Position numbers and translations under genes: made by a program. DNA of 64,000 nt from Eleusine coracana subsp. coracana (Eukaryota; Streptophyta; Magnoliopsida; Poales; Poaceae). Of this stretch, positions 1 through 10,823 are shown one piece after another (the stretch's first letter is position 1; each line of letters begins with the position of its first letter). The notes beneath the pieces are model-generated. The model saw only the letters and a program-made list of their open reading frames with translations, did no database searches and was not told the origin of the DNA. The DNA is taken from NCBI GenBank assembly GCA_032690845.1, contig CM064424.1, positions 29,870,228-29,934,227 on the forward strand. The letters are read 5' to 3'.

Positions 1-817
1 CTCTTTTTGAGCCCTTTGTATAAAAGGCATTCACCCCACTTCGTGCCTCTCTCTCCCAACCCGAAAATCATTTGGCACTTTTGAGCTTCACTCTCCCTTT
101 CCAAGTCAAAGCTTCATTCTTTGAGCTAGGGTTTGAGTGAGCCATTATTTCCTAGTGCGAAGAGCACCATTCCACCCTTGAGCATTGGATTTAACCATCT
201 TTGTGACTTGTGCTTGTTACTCTTGGAGCGTTGCTCCTAGACGGTTAGCGGTGCCTGTAGAGCTCCCAACTTGTGTGGTGACACCTTGGGAAGTTTGTAT
301 TACCCTCCCGCAAGGGAATTGATAGTGGAGAACTCGAGCTCGATCTTTGTGGTCGCTTGAGTGAGAATAGGGTTGAAAGAGGCCCGGTCCTTTGTGGACT
401 TCTCAACGGAGACGTAGGATTCTTTATGATCCCCAACTTTGGTAACAAATCTTGTGTCTCTGTGTGCTTCTTTATTTACTTGTTGTTTATTTATTCATTC
501 TCTAGGGTTTGTTCTTGTATTTACTTAAATTGCTAGATCTACTTGAGTAGCCCTTGTTTTGTTACTTCCTTTTGTCATAGGAGTTCCTTTCTACTACTGT
601 TGTAGTCAAATATCACCTAGTAACCGCGAAACCACTTTAACCTAGTTTTCACACGAATGTCTGTTCATCCATCGGCACTGCCGATCACCCATTGGCAGTG
701 GCCATTGGCACTGCTGGTCACACTCACCGGCACTGCCGGTTAGACTGATAAATTTTTTTAAGTGTAATTTTGCAGGATTTTAGATTTGTCTATTCACCCC
801 CGTCTAGACAACTTTTA
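1..817 (+). repeat. 5' LTR of element A (3' portion: R/U5)
   Basis: The first roughly 400 bases match 10,427-10,823 with few differences. The end at 817 is inferred from the copia pattern 'ctattcaccccc...cttt(c/t)a' followed two bases later by a PBS-like stretch. Here the terminal CA has become TA. The LTR contains a TATA box at 19-26 and a cluster of CGGCACTGCCG motifs at about 670-745. Confidence 0.8.
19..26 (+). promoter_or_regulatory. TATA box of element A LTR
   Basis: TATAAAAG, identical in sequence and position to 10,445-10,452 of the 3' LTR and followed by a pyrimidine-rich presumptive start region. This is the expected core promoter of the retrotransposon. Confidence 0.65.
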
Positions 818-819
818 GT

Positions 820-831
820 TTATATTAGATC
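820..831 (+). other. Degraded primer binding site of element A
   Basis: TTATATTAGATC sits two bases after the inferred LTR end. It matches 8 of 12 positions of TGGTATCAGAGC, the initiator-Met tRNA PBS used by plant copia elements and intact in element C at 58,637. The changes would impair priming. Confidence 0.45.
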
Positions 832-867
832 AGGATCTTCTAGAAAGCTTAATCGCTTGAAGATAAA

Positions 868-3141
868 TGCCTAAGCATATGGAAAAACCAAAGGGTGATG
901 CTCCACCGAAAACATCCGGTGACAGGACCGAGGGCAACAAGGATGACTCAGGAGTTAGATACAACAACATGCCATTCAACTATGGCTAACTAAAAATGAG
1001 TATGTTGCTAGTGGCTCCGGAAAGCTTCCACACTTTGATGGGACATTCTATGATTATTGGAAATATAGAATGGAACTATACTTGGGATCTATGGGAAGAC
1101 CCATCTTGAAGATTATGAAGCAAGGCTTTGAGTTGGAAGATGAAGAAAATCCAACCACCAATGATAAGATCAAGCTCAATCACAATGATAATGTCGCATC
1201 CGCCATTGTTTCTGCCCTATCACCAAAAGAGTATGAAAAGGTGATAGGAATCAAGAAAGCTCATGACATTTGGAAAAAACTTGAGGTCATCTATGAAGAG
1301 ACCGAGGGTGTTAGAGAAGAAAGAGAAGACATCCTAAGAGGAAAGTACAACTTGTTTATCAAGAAGTACAACTTGTTTATCAAGAAGGCCGGTGAAGGGC
1401 CACAAGAAGTTCATGATAGGCTCATGGAAATTGTGAACAAAAGAAGAGCTCTAGGAATCAAACTTGACACCATTGAGGTTAACAAGAGGTTGCTTCTTGC
1501 TTTGCAACCATGGAATCAAAATGCTTGTGACTTTGTAAGAGAGAAAGAAAACTTCAAAAACTTTAATACGAATGAAGTACTAGGAAGATTGCTCACTTAC
1601 AAAGAAAGGGATGAAGAAGCAAAAAGAGTGAACACCTTGTTAGGACAAGGTGAAAAAGAGAAGAAAGAAATAGCTCTCAAAGCTTCTCATGAAACTAATG
1701 AAAAGAAGGACAAGACAAAAAGGAAGAAAATAGTTGATTCTAGCGATGAGGATAGTGATGATGAGATGACTTTGCTTGTGAGAAGATTCAAGTCATTCCA
1801 TTAAAAGGATGGCTACAAGAAGAAAAGCTATGACAAAGGCAAAGCAAGAAAGTCAAAGAGAACTTGCTATGAATGTGGTGATGAAGGACATTTCATTACG
1901 GAATGTCCAAAGAAGAAGAACAAGGAAGAAAGAAGAAAAGACAAACATCACAAGACAGACAAGAAGTACAAGAAGCATAGAAGAGGTGAAGCTCACATTG
2001 GCCAAGAATGGAATTCCGATGACTCATCTTCTTCATCATCTTCCTCCTCCGAATCCGAATCGGATGAAGGAGGCATTGCTACACTAGCCATTGACATCAC
2101 TCCCACCAACACTTCTCTATTTGGGAGCTTGAGTGATGATGATGATGACAACACTCACAAGTGCTTCATGGCAAGAGGATCCAAGGTATCAAAATCTAAA
2201 CATAAGCGTTCCTCTTATGCTAGTAGTAGTGATGATGATGATGTTGATGCTAGTACTTCACTTCCTAAGATGCTTGAATTTATGGAATTGCTTGAAAAAC
2301 AAAAGGAAAAAAAATGATAGACAAGAGGAGCTTCTTGAAAAACAAGAGGACTTTCTTATTCTTGAAAAGAAAAGAAACCTTGAACTAGAGAAGCTCCTAG
2401 AACCTGAAAGAAAAAAAATGAAGAACTAATCATGTCTCTCACCAAAATTGAAAATTCTTGTCAGAATATTAAAAGCACAAAAGATGAACTTTAAGGGAAG
2501 TATGAGGACTTGGAAAAGACTCATAAGTCTCTTGAAGAACAATATAGGATTCTTTCAACCTTCACATCCTCCACCTACAACTCTCATGCTTTCACTAGCA
2601 AAGGATGTGATAGGTGCTATAATATTAATGTTGATGCGTGTGCTACTAATGTCAAATTGATTGATGATTTGAACAAGAAAGTGAAGGCACTTGAAAGCAA
2701 AATACAACATGAGAAAAATATTGTTGATGATGAAAGGCAAAGTATGCAAGAGGAGCATACTCATATTCTAGGCACCCGAATGTCATGAATGGCATTGGTT
2801 ATGTTGAGGGTGCCAAGCACAATGCTAGGGAGAACAAGAATGGAAAGGAATTCCTTAAGTTCATCAAGGAAGGATCTTACCAAAAGAAGGAAGCCAAGAA
2901 CATAAACACTAACCATTCCTCTTTTGTTAATGACTCTCATGCTAATATGCCTAATGCTACTTGTGCACTCTTTCATGATTTTGATGTCTCATATGTGCTC
3001 CTGAGAAACATGCATAGTCGTATGTTTGCCAAATATGTTGGGCCACGCAATAAGAGGCCAAAGGCTTGTGTGTGGGTGCCCAAAGAGCTTGTGACTAATA
3101 TGAAACCCAAGCAAATTTGGATACCTAAAAACAAAGCTTAA
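868..3141 (+). pseudogene. gag of element A (broken)
   Basis: Gag forms the virus-like particle and packages the RNA. From the ATG at 868 a first frame ends at a TAA near 990. The main UBN2-type gag region continues in another frame around 1000-1804 (with 'FDGTFYDYW' and 'LLTYKERDEEA'). After an in-frame TAA (1802) comes a CCHC zinc knuckle at about 1865-1912 (CYECGDEGHFITEC), then Ser/Asp-rich tracts and a Lys/Glu coiled coil (about 2270-2760). There are frameshifts in A-runs near 2310 and 2415, and a TAA near 2490. The last frame (2785-3141) leads into the protease. A 21-bp tandem duplication at 1345-1386 repeats seven residues (YNLFIKK). Clearly nonfunctional. Confidence 0.85.
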
Positions 3142-6100
3142 CTTGTTTTGTAGGACTATGTCTTCGGAGGGTCAAGTTGGGTGATTGATAGTGGATGCAC
3201 CAATCATATGACCGGAGACAAATAGATGTTCAAATTATTTGAGCCTAGTCACAACAAGAATGAATACATCATATTTGGTGACAATGGAACATGACAAGTG
3301 CTAGGTTATGGTAAAGTCTCTCTCAATTCTTTGTTTTCTCTCTCTAAGGTTATGCTTGTTGATCACGTGACTTCAATCTATTGTCTATTTCGCAATTTTG
3401 CAAAATGGGCTTTGATTGTTTGTTCAACGAATGTGGTGTGACCATCTATAAGAGAAGTGATGACTCAGTTGCTTTTAAGGGTGTGCAAAGGAAAGCTTTA
3501 TGTTATGGATTTCTCCACGGATGAAGCTAGACTTGGTACATGCTTAGTAGCAAAGTCTAACATGGGTTGGTTGTGGCATAGAAGGCTTGCCCATGTTGGT
3601 ATGAGAAATCTTCACAAACTCCAAAAGGGCGGCCACATCATAGGACTAACTAATGTTTGCTTTGAGAAAGATAAAATTTATAGTGCATGTCAAGCGGGAA
3701 AACAAGTTGGAGCATCACATCCCAGCAAGGATGTGATGACCACCATAAGGCCATTGGAGATGTTGCACATGGACCTCTTCGGCCTCGTCTCCTACATAAG
3801 CATTGGTGGTAATAAATATGGTCTTGTAATTGTTGATGATTTTTCTTGCTTCACATGGGTATTCTTTTTGCATGATAAAGGTAAAGTGAAAGATGTGATG
3901 AAGACATTCATGAAAAGAGCACAAAATAAATATGAAGTCAAGATCAAGAAAATAAGGAGTGACAATGACACTGAATTCAAGAACACTCAAGTTGAGGAGT
4001 ATCTTGATGAAGAAGGGATCAAGCATGAATTTTCAGCACCCTACACCCCTCAACAAAATGGGGTGGACGAAAGGAAGAACCGCACACTCATTGAGATGGC
4101 AAGAACAATGCTTGATGAATACAAGACGTCCGATCGTTTTTGGGCCGAAGCTGTCAATACCGCATGCCATGCCTCCAACCGGTTGTATCTCCATCGACTA
4201 TTAAAGAAAACACCATATGAGCTACTAACCGGTAACAAGATACTCCTACTTTCGTATTTTTGGGAGCAAATGCTTCATGCTAAACAAGAAATCCAAGACT
4301 TCTAAGTTTGCTTCAAAAGTTGATGAAGGTTTCTTGCTTGGTTATGGGTCAAATGTTCATGCCTATCGTGTGTTAAAAAAACCACCGGTTGTGTTAAAAT
4401 TTCACGTGACATGACATTTGATGAATCTAGTGACTCTCAAGGGGAACAAGTTTTTAATGATAATGTAGATGATGAAGCTCCTAGAGATGCAATAAAAATG
4501 ATGGCTATTGGTGATGTAAGACCACAAGAAACATCAAGTATTGAAAATCAACCTTCTCCCTCAAGACAATACCAATCATGTGAAAATGAAGAGATTGACC
4601 ATGCAAGTGGTCAAGATCAAAATGTTGGTGATCATGAACAAGCTCCAAGTATGATTCACAAAGACATGATCAAGAGGTTGATAAAGATGGTGGTCAAAAA
4701 AGTTCACATCCACCACACCCAAGTGTGCATCAAAATGTACAACGTGATCACCCCGTTGAGCAAATTCATGGAGATATTGATAAGGGGGTAATCATTAGAT
4801 CTCGAGTTAGTAATTTTTATGAACATTACTCTTTTGTCTATTCTATGCAGCCATTTAGGGTAGAACAAGCACTTGAGGATTTGGATTGGGTGATGGCCAT
4901 GCAAGAAGAATTGAACAACTTCACAAAGAAATGAAGTGTGGACATTGGAGGAAAGACCAAAGAACAAAAATGTTATGGGCACCAAATGTGTGTTCCGCAA
5001 CAAATAAAATGAAGATGGTGTTGTGACAAGAAACAAGGCCAGGCTCGTGGCAAAGGGGTATTCACAAGTAGAAGGTTTGGATTTTGATGAAACCTATGCC
5101 CCCGTAGCAAGACTTGAATTAATTAGAATATTACTTGCTTTTGCTACTCACCATGATTTCAAGTTGTACCAAATAGACGTAAAAAGTGCATTCCTCAATG
5201 GCCAATCAAGGAAGAGGTGTATGTGCTCCATCGGGCTTTGAAGACCTAAAGTATCCTAACCATGTTTTTAAACTTCATAAGGCGCTCTATGGGGTTAAGC
5301 AAGCTCCAAGAGCATGGTATGAATGCCTTAGGGATTTCCTTGTTAAAAAGGGTTTTATCATTGGCAAAACCGATACAACCCTCTTCACTAAGCATTTTGG
5401 CAATGATATTTTTGTATGCCAAATTCATGTTGATGACATAATATTTGGTTCTACTAACCAAAACTTTTGTGATGAGTTTAGCAAGATAATGACCAAGAGG
5501 TTTGAGATATCCATGATGGGAGAATTGACATACTTTCTAGGCTTCCAAGTGAAGCAACTCAAGGAGGGCACCTTCATATGTCAAGCCAAGTACACTCAAG
5601 ATTTATTGAAGAAGTTTGACATGGACAAGGCCAAGCCCATCAAACTCCCATGCCAACAAATGGACACATCAACCTCAACAAAAAGGAAAAACCCGTTGAT
5701 CAAAAGGTATATCGCTCCATGATAGGATCTTTGCTTTATCTTTGTGCATCTAGGCCCAATATCATGCTTAGTGTGTGTATGTGTGCACGTTTTCAAGCCG
5801 CTCCTATGGAGTGTCACATGGTGGACGTTAAAAGAATCTTGAGATATTTGGTTCACACACCCAACCTAGGGCTTTGGTACCCCACGGGTTCAAAGTTCAA
5901 CCTATTAGGCTATTCCCATGCGGATTATGCCGGGGATAAGATAGATAGAAAGAGCACCTCCGGAATATGCCAATTCTTGAGTAGGTCCCAAGTGTCATGG
6001 TCATTCAAGAAACAAAACTCCGTTGCACTTTCTATCGGCCGAAGCGGAGTATGTTGTAGCCAGTAGTTGTTGTGCACAACTACTTTGGATGAGACAAACT

Positions 6101-6379
6101 CTAAGCGACAACGGTTACAAATTGAACCATGTTCCTCTCCTATGTGACAATGAGAGTGCCATAAAGCTTGCTTATAACCCCGTTGAGCATTCGTGCATAA
6201 AGCATATAGATATCCACCACCATTTTTTGAGAGATCATTCTATCAAGGGGGATATAGAAGTTAGTCATGTGCGAACCGAAGATCAACTAGCCGATATATT
6301 CACCAAGCCCCTAGATGAGAAGAGGTTTTGTTATCTTAGAAGTGAACTAAATATTATTGACTCTAGCAATGTGATGTAG
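3142..6379 (+). pseudogene. pol of element A: protease, integrase, RT, RNase H (broken)
   Basis: The protease motif DSG is at 3187-3195 ('WVIDSGCTNHM'). Next come the GAG-pre-integrase HHCC region (3590-3720) and the integrase core: first Asp at 3772 (HMDLFG), second in 'RSDNDTEF' near 3960, Glu retained in 'DERKN' near 4065. RT starts near 4890 ('AMQEELNNF'). Its active site reads HVDD at 5426-5437 instead of YVDD. RNase H runs to 6379, with 'ADIFTKPLDEKRF' near the end. Stops or shifts occur at about 3222, 3292, 4306, 4932, 5005, 5215, 5720 and 6035. Copia gag-pol is normally one continuous frame, so this copy is inactive. Confidence 0.88.
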
Positions 6380-6629
6380 AGGATGTGCACATCTGAATGA
6401 TGATTGTTTTATCATTGCAAAAATCAATGATTTATGTCAAAAATCTATTATTTTTGCTATTGATGTTGTTTCTTGATCACTAGATCAAATCTTGTCAAAA
6501 TATGGTCATGGTTATGAATTGTTGATTGTTGGCTGACCCTATGATGTGAAGATGGCTCCTTGTCCATCAAAAACTATTTTGAAAACTCCCCTTCTATCCT
6601 TTTCTATGCTCTGCCCTGTCTGATCTTTA

Positions 6630-6810
6630 GTGGATCGGCACTGCTGGTACCACTATTGGCACTGCCGATCAAGTGTCCAACAAAGACTGCTCTCTGTCTG
6701 GGAATTTTGTCCCTCGGGCAGCCCTCATCGGCACTGCCGTTGCTCTCTACCAGCACTGCTGATGGGGACCTGGACATGTGCGTTGACCCAACACCGGCAC
6801 TGCCGATGTG
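6630..6810 (+). repeat. Cluster of CGGCACTGCCG motifs
   Basis: At least five copies of (A/C)(C/T)CGGCACTGC(C/T)G(A/G)T lie within about 180 bases, some with CAGCACTGCTG changes. Each is close to its own reverse complement apart from the central base. Confidence 0.75.
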
Positions 6811-7189
6811 GGATCCAGAGTTTTGAAATCGGCTCAGTCCCCTCACGGGACCGAGGCTTCTCTCCTTTTTTTCTAGAACCAATTCCCCCTCTCTCTTCCT
6901 CCCAAACCCTAACCGAACTCATCTACTCAAGGAATCACTCAAATCTACGTGGAATCAAGCGGGAAGTGGATCAAAACACCTCCTAGACCTTCCCTCCTCC
7001 ATTTCCTCTGGTTTTGAAGGTATCTTTGAAAATCTCCATCTTTTGAATCTCGCAATGTTTTCATGTTTTTGCGTAATTTCACTTGATAGAGATGATCATC
7101 TAGGAGTAATTTAGTCACCCATGCAATTTGGTAGAGTTTTAGTGGCTAGATTTCAAATTTTTAGTGGTTTTAGGGTTTCAATCCCCCTC

Positions 7190-7400
7190 GGTCGACACTA
7201 CCGATGGACCCCACCGGCACTGCCGATAGAGAGATTTTAAAATCCTAAGTGACCGTTGCAGCAATCTTTGGACTGATCGGCACTACTGATGGCAGTCATC
7301 GGCACTGCCGGTTGGGCCAACCAGAGAGCAGTTTCACTCGGGCTGCTTTCTGTTTGACTCACCAGCACTGCTGATGGTTCCCACCGGCACTGCTGATCTG
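7190..7400 (+). repeat. Second cluster of CGGCACTGCCG motifs
   Basis: Six copies, often paired about 20-25 bases apart, e.g. near 7214, 7274, 7297, 7360 and 7382. They stop about 80 bases before the env-like ATG at 7471. Confidence 0.75.
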
Positions 7401-7470
7401 GGCAATTCAGCCAGTAGTTCAGTACTATATTGTTGCAATCTTTTCACACCACTTCATCTCTCCTTGATAG

Positions 7471-9051
7471 ATGGCTGGTGGCAAGAGACAGAAGCATCCG
7501 GGCACTCCCAGTGACTCAGACGTGGACTTTGACCCAAATGCCTCCCCTATTGCTCGTCGGGGTGGAGGAGGCAAGTGGGGCCGAGGCGGAGACTCCGGCC
7601 AAACAACCTCACGTGGTGTTGGCCTTGGGCGTGGCAAGGGCAAAGGAAAGGCCCTTCCTTCACGGGATCCTTCTCCTAGTGAGGAGGAAGCAGAGTCAGA
7701 GGGAGAGGAAGAGGAAGAGTAGAGTGAGCAGCAGCAGGAGGAGAGTGATGGAGAGGGTGCGGGGTCTGAGGATGAGGTCGTTCATGAACCTCATTATGGA
7801 CCCATGCGCTCCTCCAGGGATGAGATGAGAGACTACCGCCACACTAATCCCTGGACCCAGCCAAAGCACCCAAGCATCTCAGGTATCAGATTTTGGGACA
7901 TGACTCATGTTGCCTGGTACAAAAATATTTTGAAAAAGACCACTCATAGAGTTGCTTCCATGAAGTGCATTGATTGGGACAGGATGACAGCAGCCAATGA
8001 TCCCACTTTTTAGCTGATCCGAGCTGAGTGTGATAGGAGAAACTTGACAGACATTATGGGCTTGCATCAGCACTGCAATGATGAGATCATTGCCCAGTTC
8101 TACTCTACCATGTGGATTGAGATTGATGAGGACAACCACATGGACTCCAAGCTGCACTAGACTATTGAGGGCAAACGCTTCACTGTCACATACTTCAACT
8201 TCTCTCAGATCCTTGGTTTTGATGAGACTAACAGAGTGAAGCCCAAGGCGACCATTTTTTATTCTCAGTAGGAGAGTGAGTGGGCCTTCATGTATGATGC
8301 CCGCTATGTAGATCCTAAGCATGGTGTTGAGTTCGGTTCTTACCATGGCGTGAAGCCATATTTTCGAGTTCTCAACAACATGCTCAGAGTGACCTTGACT
8401 CCTAAGGTGGGGGATCACACACATATCTTGAGTTCCACCAAGACTCTGATGTTTGCTATGAGAGAGGGAGCAGAGCCTTTCAGTGTGTTTGACTTCATCT
8501 GGACCAAGATCCTCTACAACTCCTACACTAGTAAGGCCTCCTTGATTTATGCTCCTTACATCATGAAGATGATTCTACATGTGGTGGGCTGCCAGTTCAT
8601 TTGTGATCACAAGCATCCCTCAGTCACGCCGAAGAAATTTCCTCTCATTGCATCTCCTCCCCACGGTGGCACTCCTCCCGCCACAGATGTGCCTCAGAGT
8701 TCTTCAGCAGCAGCAACAGCAGTGGGAGAGGTAGCCGATGCTAGTGCTGCCCCTCACCCTCGTCGTCGGTCTTCGAAGGTCACCCGTGCTATCAGGTCTA
8801 TGTTTTGCATTTGCCGGGACTCTGCAGTGGCGATTAGAAAGCAGCAGCAGACTCTCTCTCAGATACAGACCGATATGAGGACCCTCGACGCCTCCACCAG
8901 TGTTGAGCTTCCACCTCCAGTACAGTTCACTCCTCTGTCGGACATGAGTACTTATAATGATCCCTGGGGTTTCTACACTCAGGGTACACATATTGTCCAG
9001 GAGGCTGAGGATGATGATGAGGACAACGATGATGCCTCCACGGATGAGTGA
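7471..9051 (+). pseudogene. SIRE-type envelope-like ORF of element A (four in-frame TAG codons)
   Basis: The frame spans 527 codons from the ATG at 7471 to the TGA at 9049 with no frameshift. It is interrupted only by TAG at 7720, 8011, 8158 and 8269. The N-terminus is Gly/Arg/Glu-rich and basic. The middle has 'EGKRFTVTYFNFSQILGF' and 'FDFIWTKI', which correspond to 'ERYTVTYKRFATIL' and 'FDFIWEEI' of element B, so both belong to one family. A Pro/Ser/Ala-rich linker, a coiled-coil-like segment and an acidic tail follow. Such ORFs sit after RNase H in SIRE/Maximus elements and are called envelope-like. No obvious signal peptide or transmembrane helix is seen, so an envelope role is unproven. 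Confidence 0.75.
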
Positions 9052-9513
9052 GGCTTGAGGCGGTTCTTTTCCTCTTTTTTTTGGTGTTGTGATGCCAAAG
9101 GGGAAGAAGATTGGTTTGTTAGCTAGTTTTCATTTTGTGAGTTGTGAGAGTGATGGACTATTTGTATTTTGTATTGGCTTGCATATGACTTGTGGTTTGT
9201 AAAACTCATTAATTTCTTGTGCTTGTAAAACTCTCTATTTATGTGATGATCTTATGTTGGTTTTCTCCTTCTAGATGCATTTGTGTGAAATATGCTTTTT
9301 CTCTATTTCTTATGCCTAATTGTTGCAAGTTGATTCTCATGCACACACTTAGGGGGAGCTCTCACACTTGTCTTTAAATATGTGCATTGCTATTCATGAT
9401 TATCATTTCTCACATGCACACACTTAGGGGGAGGTCCACACACCCTTTTTATTTTACAAAATGAAATTTATTGCACATTTCTATGAAATCTAGTTGTATT
9501 ATCATCAATCACC
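9052..9513 (+). other. 3' untranslated spacer of element A
   Basis: AT-rich, no coding frame. It contains two AGGGGGAG blocks (about 9352 and 9429) resembling extra polypurine tracts, and 'gatgccaaaggggaagaag', which is also found just after the env-like region of element B. This is typical of the SIRE lineage. Confidence 0.6.
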
Positions 9514-9527
9514 AAAAAGGGGGAGAT
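9514..9527 (+). other. Polypurine tract of element A
   Basis: AAAAAGGGGGAGAT directly precedes the 3' LTR start TGAAAGCG. It primes plus-strand DNA synthesis in retroelements. Confidence 0.75.
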
Positions 9528-10823
9528 TGAAAGCGTATCTAGGCCCCTAATTTTGTTTTGGTGATTGATGTCATACAATTAAGAATGGAGTAATATTTTT
9601 ATTGAGCATGTGTGTAGATGACTATCTCAAATTGGTGAATGAAATGCATTGAAACAAAAAGGGAAAAGGAGATGTTCATTTGCCTCAATTTGGAAGTCCA
9701 AAATTCACTCAAGAATGAAGACTCTTTATTGTTTTATTTCTTATCTTGAGTATAGGTACCGTACTATTAAGAGGGGTATAATTTACAAAGTTGGTGAAAT
9801 CAAATGCTCAATTTTTCTAAAAATACCACTTTTGTCGCCCTCTGTTTTTAACTTAATTGGTGGTGCCGGTGGCCCTCACCGACAATGCTAATCAATCTTC
9901 CCAGAGGCACTGTGATGACCAGACTCTTTTTTGGTTTCTGTCTTGCAAGCACTGGCAGTGCTGATGGCCTCATCGGCAGTGCCGGTCCCTTCTTTCAGAG
10001 AAGGTTGTTCTCTCTGTCTCTCTGGCTATAGCTCATCGGCAATAAAAATCATCCTGGTCGGCAGTGCCGGTTGGTTCTTCCAGAGAGTCACTTTTCTGTT
10101 TGACTCTGGCTGTAGCTCACCGGCAGTGTCGGTCCCCTGATCGGTAGTGCCGGTCCCCTCTCCATAGAGATTGTCTCCACTCAGGCTCTCTGGCTGACTA
10201 AGATCAGCAGTGCCGGTCTTCCTGATCGGCAGTGCTGGTCAAGGTCTTCAGAGACCATTTGTCTTCTCTGTGGCTGCCTCACCGGCAGTGTCGATGCCCT
10301 GATTGGCAGTGCCGGTACGGGCTGAATCCTTGTCTGCATATCTATGACAGTGTGTCAGTAACCCTACCGCCAGTGCCGATGGCTCGATCGGCAGTGTCAG
10401 TGCGGGACGTCCAGACAGGCCAATGGCTCTTTTTGAGCCCTTTGTATAAAAGACATTCACCCCACTTCGTGTCTCTCTCCCAACCCAAAAATCATTTGGC
10501 ACTTTTGAACTTCACTCTCCTCACTCTCCCTCTCCAAGTCAAAGCTTCATTCTTTGAGCTATGATTTGAGTGAGCCATTGTTTCCTAGTGAGAAAAGCAC
10601 CATTCCACTCTTGAGTATTGGATTTAATTATCTTTGTGACTTGTGTTTGTTACTCTTGGAGAGTTACTCCTAGATTATTAGCGGTGCTCGTAGAACTCCT
10701 AACTTATGTAGTGACATCTCGGAAAGTTTGTATCACCCTTTCGCAAAGGAATTGTTAGTGGAGAATTTGAGCTTAATTTTTGTTGTCGCTTAAGTGAGAA
10801 TAGAGTTGAAGAGGCCCGGTCCA
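9528..10823 (+). repeat. 3' LTR of element A (3' truncated)
   Basis: Begins TGAAAGCG after the polypurine tract. From 10,427 it matches the start of the window up to 'gaggcccggtcc' at 10,823, where homology stops abruptly and genic-looking DNA begins. About 420 bp of the LTR end is missing. It carries a TATA box (10,445-10,452) and a dense GC-motif array in U3 (9850-10,400). Confidence 0.82.
9850..10400 (+). repeat. CGGCAGTGCCGG motif array in the U3 of the 3' LTR
   Basis: About fourteen copies of the motif, mostly in the complementary form CGGCAGTGCCGGT. They tend to occur in pairs about 17-25 bases apart, e.g. 9948/9970, 10,117/10,140, 10,203/10,224, 10,281/10,302 and 10,369/10,386. They lie immediately upstream of the LTR TATA box. 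Confidence 0.75.

Larger units (their letters stand above)
6380..7470 (+). other. Spacer between pol and env-like ORF, with GC-palindrome motifs
   Basis: No coding frame is convincing here. The stretch holds two clusters (about 6630-6810 and 7190-7400) of the near-palindromic 15-mer ATCGGCACTGCCGAT and variants. The same motif occurs in both LTRs of this element. It may act as a leader for the env-like ORF at 7471; that role is inference. Confidence 0.6.
1..10823 (+). mobile_element. Element A: SIRE/Maximus-like Ty1/copia retrotransposon with env-like ORF (5' end outside the window)
   Basis: The order is 5' LTR (partial), degraded PBS, gag, protease, integrase, RT, RNase H, GC-motif spacer, env-like ORF, polypurine tract and truncated 3' LTR. 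The domain order PR-INT-RT-RH is Ty1/copia. The extra ORF after RNase H and a long gag followed by a coiled-coil region are typical of the SIRE/Maximus lineage. The start of the window (from base 1) is repeated at 10,427 near-identically, which fixes LTR identity. Combining both copies gives an LTR of about 1.7 kb. gag and pol carry several stops and frameshifts, so the element is dead. Confidence 0.9.

Noticed and set aside
3715..4026. Minus-strand ORFs opposite integrase and RT in all three copia elements
   Set aside because: They mirror the plus-strand domains and recur at equivalent places because the coding strand is conserved. No domain of their own.
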